Shown piece by piece: positions 1 to 7,795 of a stretch of 12,490 nt of DNA. The notes below the pieces were generated by a model. It made no database searches and was not told the DNA's origin. It was given only the letters and a program-made list of their open reading frames with translations. This DNA is from an uncultured Gemmataceae bacterium (GTDB lineage: Bacteria; Planctomycetota; Planctomycetia; Gemmatales; Gemmataceae): NCBI GenBank assembly GCA_937922175.1, contig CAKZUU010000030.1:1-12490 (forward strand). Direction: 5' to 3'. Position numbers and translations under genes: made by a program. Position 1 is the stretch's first letter, and each line of letters begins with the position of its first letter.

Positions 1-484
1 GTTTGTCTTGGGGCATTCGGCCGGAGGACATCTTGCCGCGCTGCTGGCAACGGATGAAACGTATCTGAAAAAGGAGAAACGAACCATTTCTGACATCCGC
101 GGGGTCATCGCCATCAGTGGAGTGCACCAGATCTATCCTGCCTTGCCGATGTTTCGCAAAACCTTCGGTCCGGGTCGAGAAGAGGTGAAGAACGCGTCGC
201 CGATCAATCATGTCCGTCGTGGATGTCCGCCGTTTCTTCTCTTGTACGCGGACAACGACTTGCCTCTTTTGGGCCGCATGGCGGAAGAGATGAACGAGGT
301 GTTGAAGAAACACGGTTGCGAGTCGGAATGCGTCAAGGTGCCACATCGAAATCACATCTCGATCCTGGTGAAGTTGTCGGAGGAGAACGATCCGACACGG
401 CAACGGATCATGGAGTTCGTAGCGCGTCATAGCGAATGGCAAATGCCCGGACTCGCTCCCTCGGTCAACCGTTCGGGGAAATAA
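1..484 (+). CDS. alpha/beta hydrolase (esterase/carboxylesterase-like), 3' part only
   Basis: The gene enters from the left edge; the frame is open from base 2 and stops with TAA at 482-484, so about 160 C-terminal residues are seen. It starts in the nucleophile elbow of an alpha/beta hydrolase, GHSAGGH, with the serine codon at 17-19. Downstream are an Asp-bearing strand and loop (LLLYADNDLPLL) and a His-containing segment (PHRNHISIL), which fit the acid and base of a Ser-Asp-His triad. This order and spacing match the esterase/lipase branch often annotated as BD-FAE or carboxylesterase-type hydrolases. The N-terminus, including any signal peptide and the oxyanion-hole region, lies outside the window, so substrate and location cannot be told. 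The next gene starts only 23 bp after the stop on the same strand, suggesting an operon. The TTG at base 8 is internal, not a start. Family call is firm; substrate unknown. Confidence 0.85.
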   Translation, partial: FVLGHSAGGHLAALLATDETYLKKEKRTISDIRGVIAISGVHQIYPALPMFRKTFGPGREEVKNASPINHVRRGCPPFLLLYADNDLPLLGRMAEEMNEVLKKHGCESECVKVPHRNHISILVKLSEENDPTRQRIMEFVARHSEWQMPGLAPSVNRSGK

Positions 485-507
485 GGCGTCTCGGAGGAGA
501 AACGACG

Positions 508-1422
508 ATGAGCGAAATATCACGGCGAAGTTTTTTGGCGGCTGGTCTGGGGGCGATGGCGGGCACGGCGTTGAATGTCGGCCACGCCGCGGCGATCGAG
601 CCGATCCGTCGCATCGGGCCGCCGCTCATCAAGCTCAGCCTGGCGGCTTACAGTTTTCATCGGTACATGGCCTTGCGTGAGGGACGTGCCCCCACGATGA
701 CTATGGAGACATTCGCGGAATTCGCCGTTGAGCAGAATCTCGAGGCCATCGAACCGACTTCGTACTACTTCGCGGACACTTCCGATCAATCTCTAGCCGC
801 GTTCCGCGCTCGCTGCACCCGCTTGGGGCTAGACATCAGCGGCACGGCAGTCGGAAACGACTTCTGCAAGCCCTCCGACGAGGCGTTGCGAAAGGAAGTC
901 CAGTCGGTCAAACAATGGATCGAGCGAGGTAGCATCCTCGGTGCCAAGACAATCCGCATTTTTGCCGGTTCGGTGGCCCAGGGCGATACTGAGGACGCCG
1001 CCCGGCGACGTTGTATCGATGCGATCGAGGAAGTATGTAGTTATGCCGGACGATGGGGCATCTTACTCGCGTTGGAGAATCATGGTGGAATTACCTCAAC
1101 GGCCGAGCAGTTGCTCGCGCTGGTCCAGGCCGTGAAAAGCCCTTGGTTCGGTGTCAATCTCGATACGGGCAATTTCCACACGGCCGATCCCTACGGCGAT
1201 TTGGCAAAAATCGCCCCCTACGCGGTCGTCGTGCAAATTAAAACGGAGATTCAGCCGAAGGGACAGCGGAAAATGCCCGCGGATTTTGATCGAATCGTGA
1301 GCATCCTCCGTGAGGTGGGATTCCGCGGCTACGCCTCACTGGAGTACGAAGCGGCCGAGGATCCTCGGACGGCGGTCCCCCGCGTGCTTAACCTTCTCCG
1401 CCGAGCGCTCCGGACGACCTGA
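508..1422 (+). CDS. Tat-exported TIM-barrel sugar phosphate isomerase/epimerase-like protein
   Basis: This 304-residue protein looks like the xylose isomerase-like TIM-barrel (AP endonuclease 2) family that isomerises or epimerises sugars and polyols. The start at 508 is chosen over the in-frame ATG at 436 for two reasons. It has a good ribosome binding site (GGAGGA, 493-498, 9 nt upstream). It also puts a twin-arginine signal at the very N-terminus: SRRSFL at residues 5-10, a hydrophobic stretch to about residue 25, and an Ala-rich cleavage region at 26-29. Export by the Tat system is therefore likely. Probable metal ligands are E190 (LALENHGG), D219 (NLDTGN) and E279 (SLEYE). Q243 (VQIK) occupies the place where many relatives have His. 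Its close position behind a hydrolase gene suggests a joint role in breaking down a sugar or glycoside derivative, but the substrate cannot be read from sequence. Some family members have no proven enzyme activity. Confidence 0.85.
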   Translation: MSEISRRSFLAAGLGAMAGTALNVGHAAAIEPIRRIGPPLIKLSLAAYSFHRYMALREGRAPTMTMETFAEFAVEQNLEAIEPTSYYFADTSDQSLAAFRARCTRLGLDISGTAVGNDFCKPSDEALRKEVQSVKQWIERGSILGAKTIRIFAGSVAQGDTEDAARRRCIDAIEEVCSYAGRWGILLALENHGGITSTAEQLLALVQAVKSPWFGVNLDTGNFHTADPYGDLAKIAPYAVVVQIKTEIQPKGQRKMPADFDRIVSILREVGFRGYASLEYEAAEDPRTAVPRVLNLLRRALRTT

Positions 1423-1452
1423 GACTCGACCCGACGCATCGACAAACAGCTT

Positions 1453-1497
1453 CGCCCAAACAAAGAAGGGCCGCTCCCGGAATCGGAGCGGCCCTTC
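1453..1497 (-). terminator. Rho-independent-type terminator of korAB
   Basis: A perfect 13-bp stem (1465-1477 paired with 1485-1497, arms GAAGGGCCGCTCC and GGAGCGGCCCTTC) encloses a 7-nt loop. Read on the minus strand it lies 22 nt beyond the korB stop and is followed by TTTGTTTGGGCG, a modest T-rich tail. On the plus strand the tail is CGCCGTCG, so termination of the isomerase transcript (stop at 1422) would be weaker. The position between two convergent genes supports a terminator role. The tail is not a full U-tract, so efficiency is uncertain. Confidence 0.75.
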
Positions 1498-1519
1498 GCC
1501 GTCGTTGGGATCGTCGGTC

Positions 1520-2542
1520 TCACACCGTCCAGGTATCGCCACTATTGAAGAGCTTCTCGAGATCGCCGGGGCCGAATTTCTCGATGGCTTCGGTGATCTG
1601 CGCGTTCACCATCTCGTCGTAGGTTGGCTTTTCGATCGCCCGCAAGACACCGAGAGGTTCGGGAAATTCGGGATACCTCATGCGAGCCAGGAGGAATGCC
1701 AGAGTCGGTTCTTCGGCTTTTTCGTCGTGGAACAGAAGGTCATCCGGAGCGACTTTTGACACATCGACGATTTCCGGTTTCATGGTGGTTCGATCAAGGC
1801 GGATCCCCTTTTTCTTGTCCTTGCCGAACAGCAGCGGCTTGCCATGCTCGAGGTACACCACGTTGTCGATCTTTTTCACGCGGTCTTGGGCATACTCGAA
1901 CGCCCCACTATTGAAGACGTTGCAATCCTGGTACACCTCAACGAAGGCGGTACCCCGGTGCTTGGCCGCCCGCTCGATGACATAGGTCAAGTGTTGGATG
2001 TCGATATCGACAGATCGGGCGATGAAAGTGGCCTCGCAGCCGAGGGCGAACACCAATGGCGAGACGGGGTTGTCCACGGAGCCCATGGGGGTGCTGTAGG
2101 TCTTCTTGCCGAAGGGACTGGTGGGGGAATACTGTCCTTTGGTCAAGCCATAAATCTGGTTGTTGAAAAGGATCACTTTGACGTCGAGATTCCGGCGGAG
2201 GACGTGCAGCAGGTGATTACCGCCGATCGACAAGGCATCACCGTCGCCTGTAATGACCCAGACTTGCAGATCGGGATTGGCCACTTTGATGCCGGTCGCC
2301 AGCGCGGGGGCCCGGCCGTGGATCCCGTGGAAGCCATAGGTGTTGAGGTAGTACGGGAACCGGCTGGAGCAACCGATACCCGAAACAAACACGAACTTCT
2401 CACGGGGGATGCCCAAGGTGGGAAGAACTTTCTTCACCTGGGCCAAGATCGAGTAGTCGCCGCAACGGGGACACCAGCGAACCGGTTGGTCGCTTTCAAA
2501 ATCTCTTGGCGTCAAAACCGGAAGTTGTTTTTGCTGGGTCAT
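1520..2542 (-). CDS. korB: 2-oxoglutarate:ferredoxin oxidoreductase, beta subunit
   Basis: The 340-residue beta subunit carries thiamine diphosphate (TPP) and, with KorA, oxidatively decarboxylates 2-oxoglutarate with CoA to succinyl-CoA and CO2, passing electrons to ferredoxin. The TPP/Mg motif is visible as GDGD at 99-102, followed by N127/N128 in LFNNQIYGLTKGQYSPTS. C24 and C27 (WCPRCGDY), C58 (GIGCSSR) and C207 (YQDCNVFN) are at the places where relatives bind a [4Fe-4S] cluster, so the electron-transfer site looks intact. The length is typical of the two-subunit KorAB type found in actinobacteria and other bacteria. The ATG lies 5 nt beyond the korA stop, with GGAGG inside the end of korA. 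The enzyme should be cytoplasmic. Specificity for 2-oxoglutarate rather than another 2-oxoacid is inferred from overall similarity to KorB and from the neighbouring sucAB-lpd genes, so a related substrate cannot be fully excluded. Confidence 0.93.
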   Translation of the reverse strand: MTQQKQLPVLTPRDFESDQPVRWCPRCGDYSILAQVKKVLPTLGIPREKFVFVSGIGCSSRFPYYLNTYGFHGIHGRAPALATGIKVANPDLQVWVITGDGDALSIGGNHLLHVLRRNLDVKVILFNNQIYGLTKGQYSPTSPFGKKTYSTPMGSVDNPVSPLVFALGCEATFIARSVDIDIQHLTYVIERAAKHRGTAFVEVYQDCNVFNSGAFEYAQDRVKKIDNVVYLEHGKPLLFGKDKKKGIRLDRTTMKPEIVDVSKVAPDDLLFHDEKAEEPTLAFLLARMRYPEFPEPLGVLRAIEKPTYDEMVNAQITEAIEKFGPGDLEKLFNSGDTWTV

Positions 2543-2547
2543 GGATT

Positions 2548-4482
2548 TCAGTGCGCCTCCAAAATCTGATGAATTCGAGCGACGACTTCACGAATAAGGA
2601 AAGGTTTGCCTTGGACCTTGTTGAACCCTTGAGCATCGACGAGGAACGCCGAGCGAATGAGCAAACGCAATTGCCCGGTGTTCAATTCGGGGATCAGAAC
2701 CTTTTGGTAATTACGAATGATGTCGCCAAGGTTCTTTGGGAACGGATTCAGGTACCGCAGGTGGGCATGGGCGACGGACTTCCCTGCGGCAAGGCATTGC
2801 TGCACCGCGGCAAGGACGGCCCCGTAGGTGCCACCCCAGCTGATGACGAGTAACTCTCCCGATTTTGGACCGACAACCTCCTGGGGCGGGATGGTGTCGG
2901 CGATGTTCGCGATTTTCTTGTGCCGCGTCTCGGTCATGTGTTGATGGTTCGCGGGGGAGTAGTCGATGTTGCCAGTGCCATCTCTCTTCTCGATGCCTCC
3001 GATCCGATGCTCTAACCCTGGAGTGCCGGGGATCGCCCAAGGGCGAACCAATCGCTCATCCCGCTGATACGGCAAGAAGGGAGGCGGCGTACCGTTGTCG
3101 GTCTGACCGTTTGAACCATTCGTGCCGACAGTCCGCCCCTGGGGATGCTTGATCACGATGGGGGGCAGATCGTGCAGGCGGGGGATGCGCCACGGCTCGG
3201 AACCATTGGCGATGTAGCCGTCGGTAAGCAGGAAGCAAGGCGTCATGAACTGGACCGCGATGCGGACCGCTTCCTGGGCCATCGCAAAACAGTCGCTCGG
3301 GCTGGCCGCCGCCACGATCGGCACCGGGCTATCGCTGTTTCTTCCGAACATGGCCAGGAGCAAATCGGCTTGTTCGGTCTTGGTCGGCAAGCCGGTGCTC
3401 GGCCCTCCGCGTTGGACATCGACGATGACCATGGGGAGTTCCGTCATCACGCCGAGATTGATCGCTTCGCCCTTGAGAACGATGCCCGGCCCGCTGGAGC
3501 CTGTCACGGCAATCTCCCCGGCGAAGGCCGCGCCACAGGTTGCCGTCATGGCGGCGATCTCGTCTTCCGCCTGAAAGGTCCGCACGCCGAAGCGCTTCAT
3601 CTCGGAGAGTTGATGCAAGATGTCGCTGGCCGGGGTGATCGGATAACCGGAATAAAACAGACGCTTCCCGGCGCGGTGAGCCGCGGCCACCAGTCCCCAA
3701 GCGGTGGCTTCGTTCCCCGTGATCTTGCGGTATTTGCCCGGAGCCAATTGTGCCCGAGGGATCTGGAATCGTTTGAGGAACTTCTCCGTGGAATAGCCGT
3801 AGTTGTAGCCTCCCTCGAGCGCGCGGATATTGGCTTCGACGTAGGCGACGTTCTTCTTATAGCGCTGACGAATCCACTCTTTGGTCGTCGACATGTCGCG
3901 ATCGTAGAGGTAATACGCCAGGCCCAGCGCGAAGAAGTTCTTGCACCGCGCCGCTTCTTTCGGCGAGAGACCCAGCCCTTCGACGGCGTCGCGAGTCAGT
4001 CGGGTCATGGGGACGAGATGGACGTCGTACCGGGAGAGGAGGGCTTCGTCACGAAGAGGGTTGTAGCCAGGAGCGTACCCTGCTTTGTTCAAGTTCGAGC
4101 TGTCGAACTCATCCTCATTCACGATCAAGATGCCGCCTTGTTTCAGGTCGTTCAAGTTGGTTTTCAGGGCGGCGGGGTTCATAACGACCAGCGCATCCAG
4201 TTCGTCGCCGGGGGTATAAATGTCGTGACTGCTGAAGTGGAGCTGGAAAGCGGAGACCCCAGCGAGCGTGCCGGCCGGGGCCCGGATTTCCGCGGGGAAG
4301 TCGGGGAAAGTGCTGATGTCGTTGCCAAAGGCGGCCGAGGCATTGGTCATTTGCCCACCGACCACCTGCATGCCGTCTCCGGAATCACCACAGAAGCGGA
4401 TGACGGCGGATTCGAGCGGTTCAGTCAGCCTGGAGGAGTCGGCCCCAGGGCTTTGGCCATCCACGGCAATCGTAGAACTCAT
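2548..4482 (-). CDS. korA: 2-oxoglutarate:ferredoxin oxidoreductase, alpha subunit with fused gamma domain
   Basis: This is the 644-residue partner of KorB. Residues about 25-210 form the gamma-type domain, recognised by the glycine-rich GDSGDG at 32-37 and the TFPDFPAEIRAP segment. The alpha domain follows from about residue 253 (ITGNEA), with the signature YPITPAS at 280-286, the acidic helix start QAEDEIAA at 304-311, TGSSGPG at 327-333 and then VDVQRGGPSTGLPTKTEQ. The C-terminal part keeps the RPWAIPGTPGLEHRIGGIEK block typical of the actinobacterial-type KorA. The gamma-alpha fusion and the absence of separate delta or ferredoxin-domain genes mark the two-subunit enzyme. The start is supported by AGGAGA at 4491-4496 on the minus strand, 8 nt upstream. 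A short Gly/Asn/Thr-rich stretch (about residues 449-466) looks like a flexible linker. It is cotranscribed with korB and divergent from sucA. Confidence 0.94.
   Translation of the reverse strand: MSSTIAVDGQSPGADSSRLTEPLESAVIRFCGDSGDGMQVVGGQMTNASAAFGNDISTFPDFPAEIRAPAGTLAGVSAFQLHFSSHDIYTPGDELDALVVMNPAALKTNLNDLKQGGILIVNEDEFDSSNLNKAGYAPGYNPLRDEALLSRYDVHLVPMTRLTRDAVEGLGLSPKEAARCKNFFALGLAYYLYDRDMSTTKEWIRQRYKKNVAYVEANIRALEGGYNYGYSTEKFLKRFQIPRAQLAPGKYRKITGNEATAWGLVAAAHRAGKRLFYSGYPITPASDILHQLSEMKRFGVRTFQAEDEIAAMTATCGAAFAGEIAVTGSSGPGIVLKGEAINLGVMTELPMVIVDVQRGGPSTGLPTKTEQADLLLAMFGRNSDSPVPIVAAASPSDCFAMAQEAVRIAVQFMTPCFLLTDGYIANGSEPWRIPRLHDLPPIVIKHPQGRTVGTNGSNGQTDNGTPPPFLPYQRDERLVRPWAIPGTPGLEHRIGGIEKRDGTGNIDYSPANHQHMTETRHKKIANIADTIPPQEVVGPKSGELLVISWGGTYGAVLAAVQQCLAAGKSVAHAHLRYLNPFPKNLGDIIRNYQKVLIPELNTGQLRLLIRSAFLVDAQGFNKVQGKPFLIREVVARIHQILEAH
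2556..2560 (-). promoter_or_regulatory. korB ribosome binding site inside the korA 3' end
   Basis: On the minus strand GGAGG lies 13 nt before the korB ATG and inside the last codons of korA, whose stop is at 2548-2550. The overlap of stop, binding site and start points to translational coupling of the two subunits. The spacing is slightly longer than optimal. Confidence 0.6.
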
Positions 4483-4651
4483 GGAAGCTGTCTCCTAGCG
4501 ATCCTCTTCCGAGCCAAGAGGCGCTCCAACGGTCCGTTTCGGGGGGATCAGACGCGAAATGCCAATCTTGACGGTTCTGCCGCCAGAAATCAACCACGAT
4601 TGGACGTTGCTGTACCACGTGTGACGCCGTCGGAAAGAGGCTCTCTTAGCG

Positions 4652-4680
4652 ATTATACCCCGACCAGTTTGCCCCAGCAA
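4652..4680 (-). promoter_or_regulatory. candidate sigma-70 promoter for korAB
   Basis: On the minus strand TTGCTG (4680-4675) is separated by exactly 17 bp from a perfect TATAAT (4657-4652). The -35 matches consensus only in TTG, but the -10 and spacer are ideal. Transcription would start near 4645, within a short dyad (4635-4647) that could be an operator, leaving a leader of about 160 nt before the korA start codon. It is predicted from sequence alone. Confidence 0.55.
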
Positions 4681-4761
4681 CCAACGGCGAAAAACCGGTG
4701 TTGCCGTTTCTGTTGATTCCGGTTAACTAGGCGGACCTTGCGGGCTGTGACGGCTACTTGA

Positions 4762-4820
4762 ACGAGGAGGCAGGGTCTGTAGTCAAATCTTCAAGGCGAT
4801 GAAGCGCTACCTCTCCTCGT
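4762..4820 (+). repeat. inverted repeat in the presumed sucA leader
   Basis: ACGAGGAG at 4762-4769 is complementary to CTCCTCGT at 4813-4820, and a small nested hairpin, CTTCA-AGGCGA-TGAAG, lies between them. If transcription of sucA begins upstream, these could fold into a stem with internal loops ending about 60 nt before the start codon. The arms are short, so chance is a real alternative. Confidence 0.3.
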
Positions 4821-4880
4821 GTCATGACGCCGAACGTCGCTTCACGGATCGATCGGACTGGAGCTTGAGTCAACGTCACC

Positions 4881-7718
4881 ATGAGCCTCAATGCGAATCT
4901 GAACGGGCCGTTGCTCGAGGAGTATGCCCAGCGTTGGCGGGAAGACCCGCAATCGCTGGATCCCGAATGGCACACGTTTTTTCTTGGGTTCGAGTTCGGC
5001 AACCGAGGGTTAGATCGGTCGCTGATCGAGGCTCAAATCGCTGTTCTCCGGCTCGTTTTCGCCCACCGCGACTTGGGGCATCGCTCAGCCCATCTGGATC
5101 CGCTCTCGCCTCCTCCGGAAATCGACCCTGAACTGAAACCTGAGCGCTACGGCCTGACGGAAGCCCACTTGGACCGAGTCTACGGAACGACCTTTGTGGG
5201 CTTGCCGACCGCCTCTCTGCGAACACTCATCGCCGCGTTGCGCTCGACCTATTGCGGGACGATCGGCTACGAGTACATGCACATCCAAGACCCGGCGATT
5301 CGTTCCTGGATTCAAGAGCGGATCGAACCGCGCCGCAGCCGACCGAATATGTCGCGCGAGCAGAAAATCAGCATCTTGAAATCGCTTCACGAAGCCGAGA
5401 ACTTCGAGACCTTTCTGCACCGACGCTTCGTGAACCAGAAACGGTTCTCGTTGGAAGGGGCGGAAACGCTGATCCCTCTGCTCGACGCCTTCCTCGAACG
5501 ATCTCCCGAGGCGGGGGTCGACGAGTTCATCATCGGGATGGCGCACCGAGGCCGGCTCAACGTCTTGGCCAACATTCTCAACAAGCCCTACTCGGAAATC
5601 TTCGCTGAGTTTGAAGACTACTTCCATGACGAGGCATCCGAGGGTGACGGCGACGTCAAGTATCACTTGGGTTTCTCGGCCGACTTGAACATCCGAGGGC
5701 ATCCGCTGCATGTCTCGCTGACGCCGAATCCCAGCCATTTGGAGGCCGTGAATCCGGTGGTGCTTGGACGCACCCGAGCTAAGCAGGATTATTTCGGGGA
5801 TCGGGAGCGGCGAAGAGGTGTGCCGATCCTCATCCACGGCGACGCGGCGTTCGTCGGCCAAGGTTCGGTGTGCGAAACGATGAACCTGGTGATGCTCGAG
5901 GGATATCGCACCGGGGGGGTGCTGCACGTCATCGTGAACAACCAGATCGGGTTCACCACTCTTCCCGCCGACGCGCGCTCGACTCGTTATGCCACGGACA
6001 TGGCCAAGATGATCCAGGCCCCGGTGTTCCATGTCAACGCGGACGATCCGGAGGCCTGCGTTTTCATCGCGGAACTGTCATTGGAGTTCCGACAGACCTT
6101 CGGGAACGATGTCATCATCGACATGTACTGTTTCCGACGCCGGGGTCACAACGAAAGTGACGAGCCGTCGTTTACTCAGCCGCTGCTTTACCGCCGGATC
6201 GCGCAACATCCCACGACCTCTCGGGTTTACAGCGATCAACTCATTCGCCAAGGTGACCTGACGGAAGAAGACAGCAACGCCATTGCTCGTGAGTACCTGT
6301 CGAAACTGGATGCAGCCCAAAAGGGACTGAAAACTCAGCCCCCCCGCGCTCGGGGAATGCCTCGATTCGGCCGGCGCTGGGAAGGCTACACAATGGGGCA
6401 GTCGTCGGAAAAAGTGAAAACCGCGGTCAAATTGGGCGACTTGATCCAAGTCGGACGGGCCATTACCCGCGTGCCGCCGGGGTTCACACCTCACCGCAAG
6501 CTCTGGGATCCGACACCCAAGACGGGCGAATCCGCCGTCGAGACCAAGTCGTTCATCGAGCGGCAGATCGACATGATCGAGGGACGCGAGAAGGTGGATT
6601 GGGGCTTCGCCGAGGCTTTGGCCTTTGGCACCCTTCTGGTGGAGGGGACGCCGGTACGGCTGAGCGGGCAAGACTCGCGCCGCGGGACCTTTACGCAGCG
6701 GCATGCCGTCTGGGTCGATCAAAATGATGGTCGGCGGTACATCCCGCTGAATCATATCACGGCCGAGCAGGCAGTCTTCTCCGTCTACGACAGTCCACTG
6801 TCCGAGTTCGCCGTCTTGGGTTTTGAGTTCGGGTACTCGTTGGACGATCCCGAAACTCTCGTGATGTGGGAGGCGCAGTTTGGCGACTTTGCGAACGGTG
6901 CCCAGGTGATGATCGATCAATTTCTCACGAGCAGTTATTCGAAATGGCAGCGGGCGAGCGGCCTGGTCTTGTTGCTGCCGCATGGCTACGAAGGGCAGGG
7001 GCCGGAACATTCCAGTGCCCGTGTCGAGCGATTCTTACAGCTGTGTGCCGAGGACAACATCCAGGTTTGCAACGCGACGACACCGGCGCAATATTTTCAC
7101 TTGCTGCGGCGGCAAATGCGACAACGATGTCGCAAACCGCTGATCATCATGACACCCAAGAGCCTGTTGCGGCATCCGCTGTGCCGCTCCGCCCTCGAGG
7201 AGTTTACTCAGGGAGAATTCCAGTTGGTGCGGGATGATCCTCAAGCCGATCCGCAGAGGGTTCAGCGAGTGATCTTGTGCAGCGGCAAGTTGTACTATGA
7301 CTTTTTCCTGGACGTGTACGAGAGCGATCCGATCAAGGCGAACCGCCTCGTGCCGCCGGAAGTTGCCATCGTTCGCGTCGAGCAATTGTACCCGTTTCCC
7401 GAAGAATCGCTGCGGTCGATCCGGAGGCGGTATCAGGAGGCAACCGAATGGATCTGGGCGCAGGAAGAGCCGCAAAACATGGGGGCATGGTCGTACATGG
7501 AGCCGCGGCTGCGTGCCTTAGGGATTCACGCGGAATATGTCGGACGCGATGCGAGCGCCAGCCCCGCGACGGGCTCGTACAAGATTCACGTGCGGGAACA
7601 GCGGGAGATCGTGGAGGCGGCGGTTTCGGGCCCCGTGCCGCATCTTGTCGTCGCTGCGGGCGCGGTCGGCACATCGCCGGTGCGAGCCGGCTCCAATAGC
7701 ATCGCCGCTGGGTCGTGA
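4881..7718 (+). CDS. sucA: 2-oxoglutarate dehydrogenase E1 component
   Basis: This 945-residue thiamine-diphosphate enzyme decarboxylates 2-oxoglutarate and transfers the succinyl group to the lipoyl arm of E2, in the cytoplasmic TCA-cycle complex. The N-terminus (residues 10-35) has the usual short helix segment, LLEEYAQRWREDPQSLDPEW. Hallmarks are MAHRGRLN (220-227), YHLGFSAD (261-268), SHLEAVNPVVLGRTRAKQ (285-302), the TPP motif GDAAFVGQG (320-328) with NNQIGF (353-358), and RRRGHNESDEPSFTQP (419-434). There is no N-terminal acyltransferase domain as in mycobacterial Kgd. ATG 4881 is the first possible start after an in-frame TGA at 4866-4868, yet no Shine-Dalgarno sequence sits at a normal distance; GGAG at 4859-4862 is too far. 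About 30 Ala/Gly/Ser-rich residues follow the usual family end (VREQREIVEAA), a small C-terminal extension. It heads a sucA-sucB-lpd cluster. Confidence 0.96.
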   Translation: MSLNANLNGPLLEEYAQRWREDPQSLDPEWHTFFLGFEFGNRGLDRSLIEAQIAVLRLVFAHRDLGHRSAHLDPLSPPPEIDPELKPERYGLTEAHLDRVYGTTFVGLPTASLRTLIAALRSTYCGTIGYEYMHIQDPAIRSWIQERIEPRRSRPNMSREQKISILKSLHEAENFETFLHRRFVNQKRFSLEGAETLIPLLDAFLERSPEAGVDEFIIGMAHRGRLNVLANILNKPYSEIFAEFEDYFHDEASEGDGDVKYHLGFSADLNIRGHPLHVSLTPNPSHLEAVNPVVLGRTRAKQDYFGDRERRRGVPILIHGDAAFVGQGSVCETMNLVMLEGYRTGGVLHVIVNNQIGFTTLPADARSTRYATDMAKMIQAPVFHVNADDPEACVFIAELSLEFRQTFGNDVIIDMYCFRRRGHNESDEPSFTQPLLYRRIAQHPTTSRVYSDQLIRQGDLTEEDSNAIAREYLSKLDAAQKGLKTQPPRARGMPRFGRRWEGYTMGQSSEKVKTAVKLGDLIQVGRAITRVPPGFTPHRKLWDPTPKTGESAVETKSFIERQIDMIEGREKVDWGFAEALAFGTLLVEGTPVRLSGQDSRRGTFTQRHAVWVDQNDGRRYIPLNHITAEQAVFSVYDSPLSEFAVLGFEFGYSLDDPETLVMWEAQFGDFANGAQVMIDQFLTSSYSKWQRASGLVLLLPHGYEGQGPEHSSARVERFLQLCAEDNIQVCNATTPAQYFHLLRRQMRQRCRKPLIIMTPKSLLRHPLCRSALEEFTQGEFQLVRDDPQADPQRVQRVILCSGKLYYDFFLDVYESDPIKANRLVPPEVAIVRVEQLYPFPEESLRSIRRRYQEATEWIWAQEEPQNMGAWSYMEPRLRALGIHAEYVGRDASASPATGSYKIHVREQREIVEAAVSGPVPHLVVAAGAVGTSPVRAGSNSIAAGS

Positions 7719-7795
7719 GGAACAGATGACACCCTCGCGGAATCACGCCGATGCCGCCCCGCGATGGGTATCGACAATGATCAGGAGCCAGCAGC

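Larger units (their letters stand above)
4483..4880. other. 398-bp divergent intergenic region between korA and sucA
   Basis: No credible gene is present; the small open frames here resemble no family I recognise. The region must hold the control sites for both operons unless one is transcribed from further away. It contains the minus-strand promoter candidate at 4652-4680, a dyad AAGAG-GCT-CTCTT (4635-4647) at its predicted start point, and an 8-bp inverted repeat (4762-4769 and 4813-4820) in the presumed sucA leader. It also holds the odd palindrome TTGAGTCAA at 4865-4873. On the plus strand I found no good -35/-10 pair for sucA; the best, TTGCCG at 4701 with TTAACT near 4723, is poor. Confidence 0.7.

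Noticed and set aside
436..507. An upstream start for the isomerase gene that would overlap the hydrolase by 49 bases.
   Set aside because: It has no good binding site and would bury the Tat signal 24 residues into the protein; ATG 508 has GGAGGA at 9 nt.
1844..2569. A 241-codon plus-strand open frame over korB.
   Set aside because: It is antisense to conserved TPP and cysteine motifs of KorB and shows no domain of its own.
3145..4716. A 523-codon open frame on the plus strand, antisense to korA.
   Set aside because: It lies almost wholly over a gene with clear KorA motifs, resembles no family, has no ribosome binding site, and is explained by GC-rich antisense codon structure.
4701..4728. 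A plus-strand promoter for sucA (TTGCCG with TTAACT).
   Set aside because: The -10 matches consensus at only three positions and the spacing is off (16 bp), so it is no better than chance.
5085..7010. Two minus-strand open frames of more than 300 codons over sucA (5085-6032 and 6078-7010).
   Set aside because: Both are antisense shadows of the E1 core; the plus-strand protein has full family motifs.
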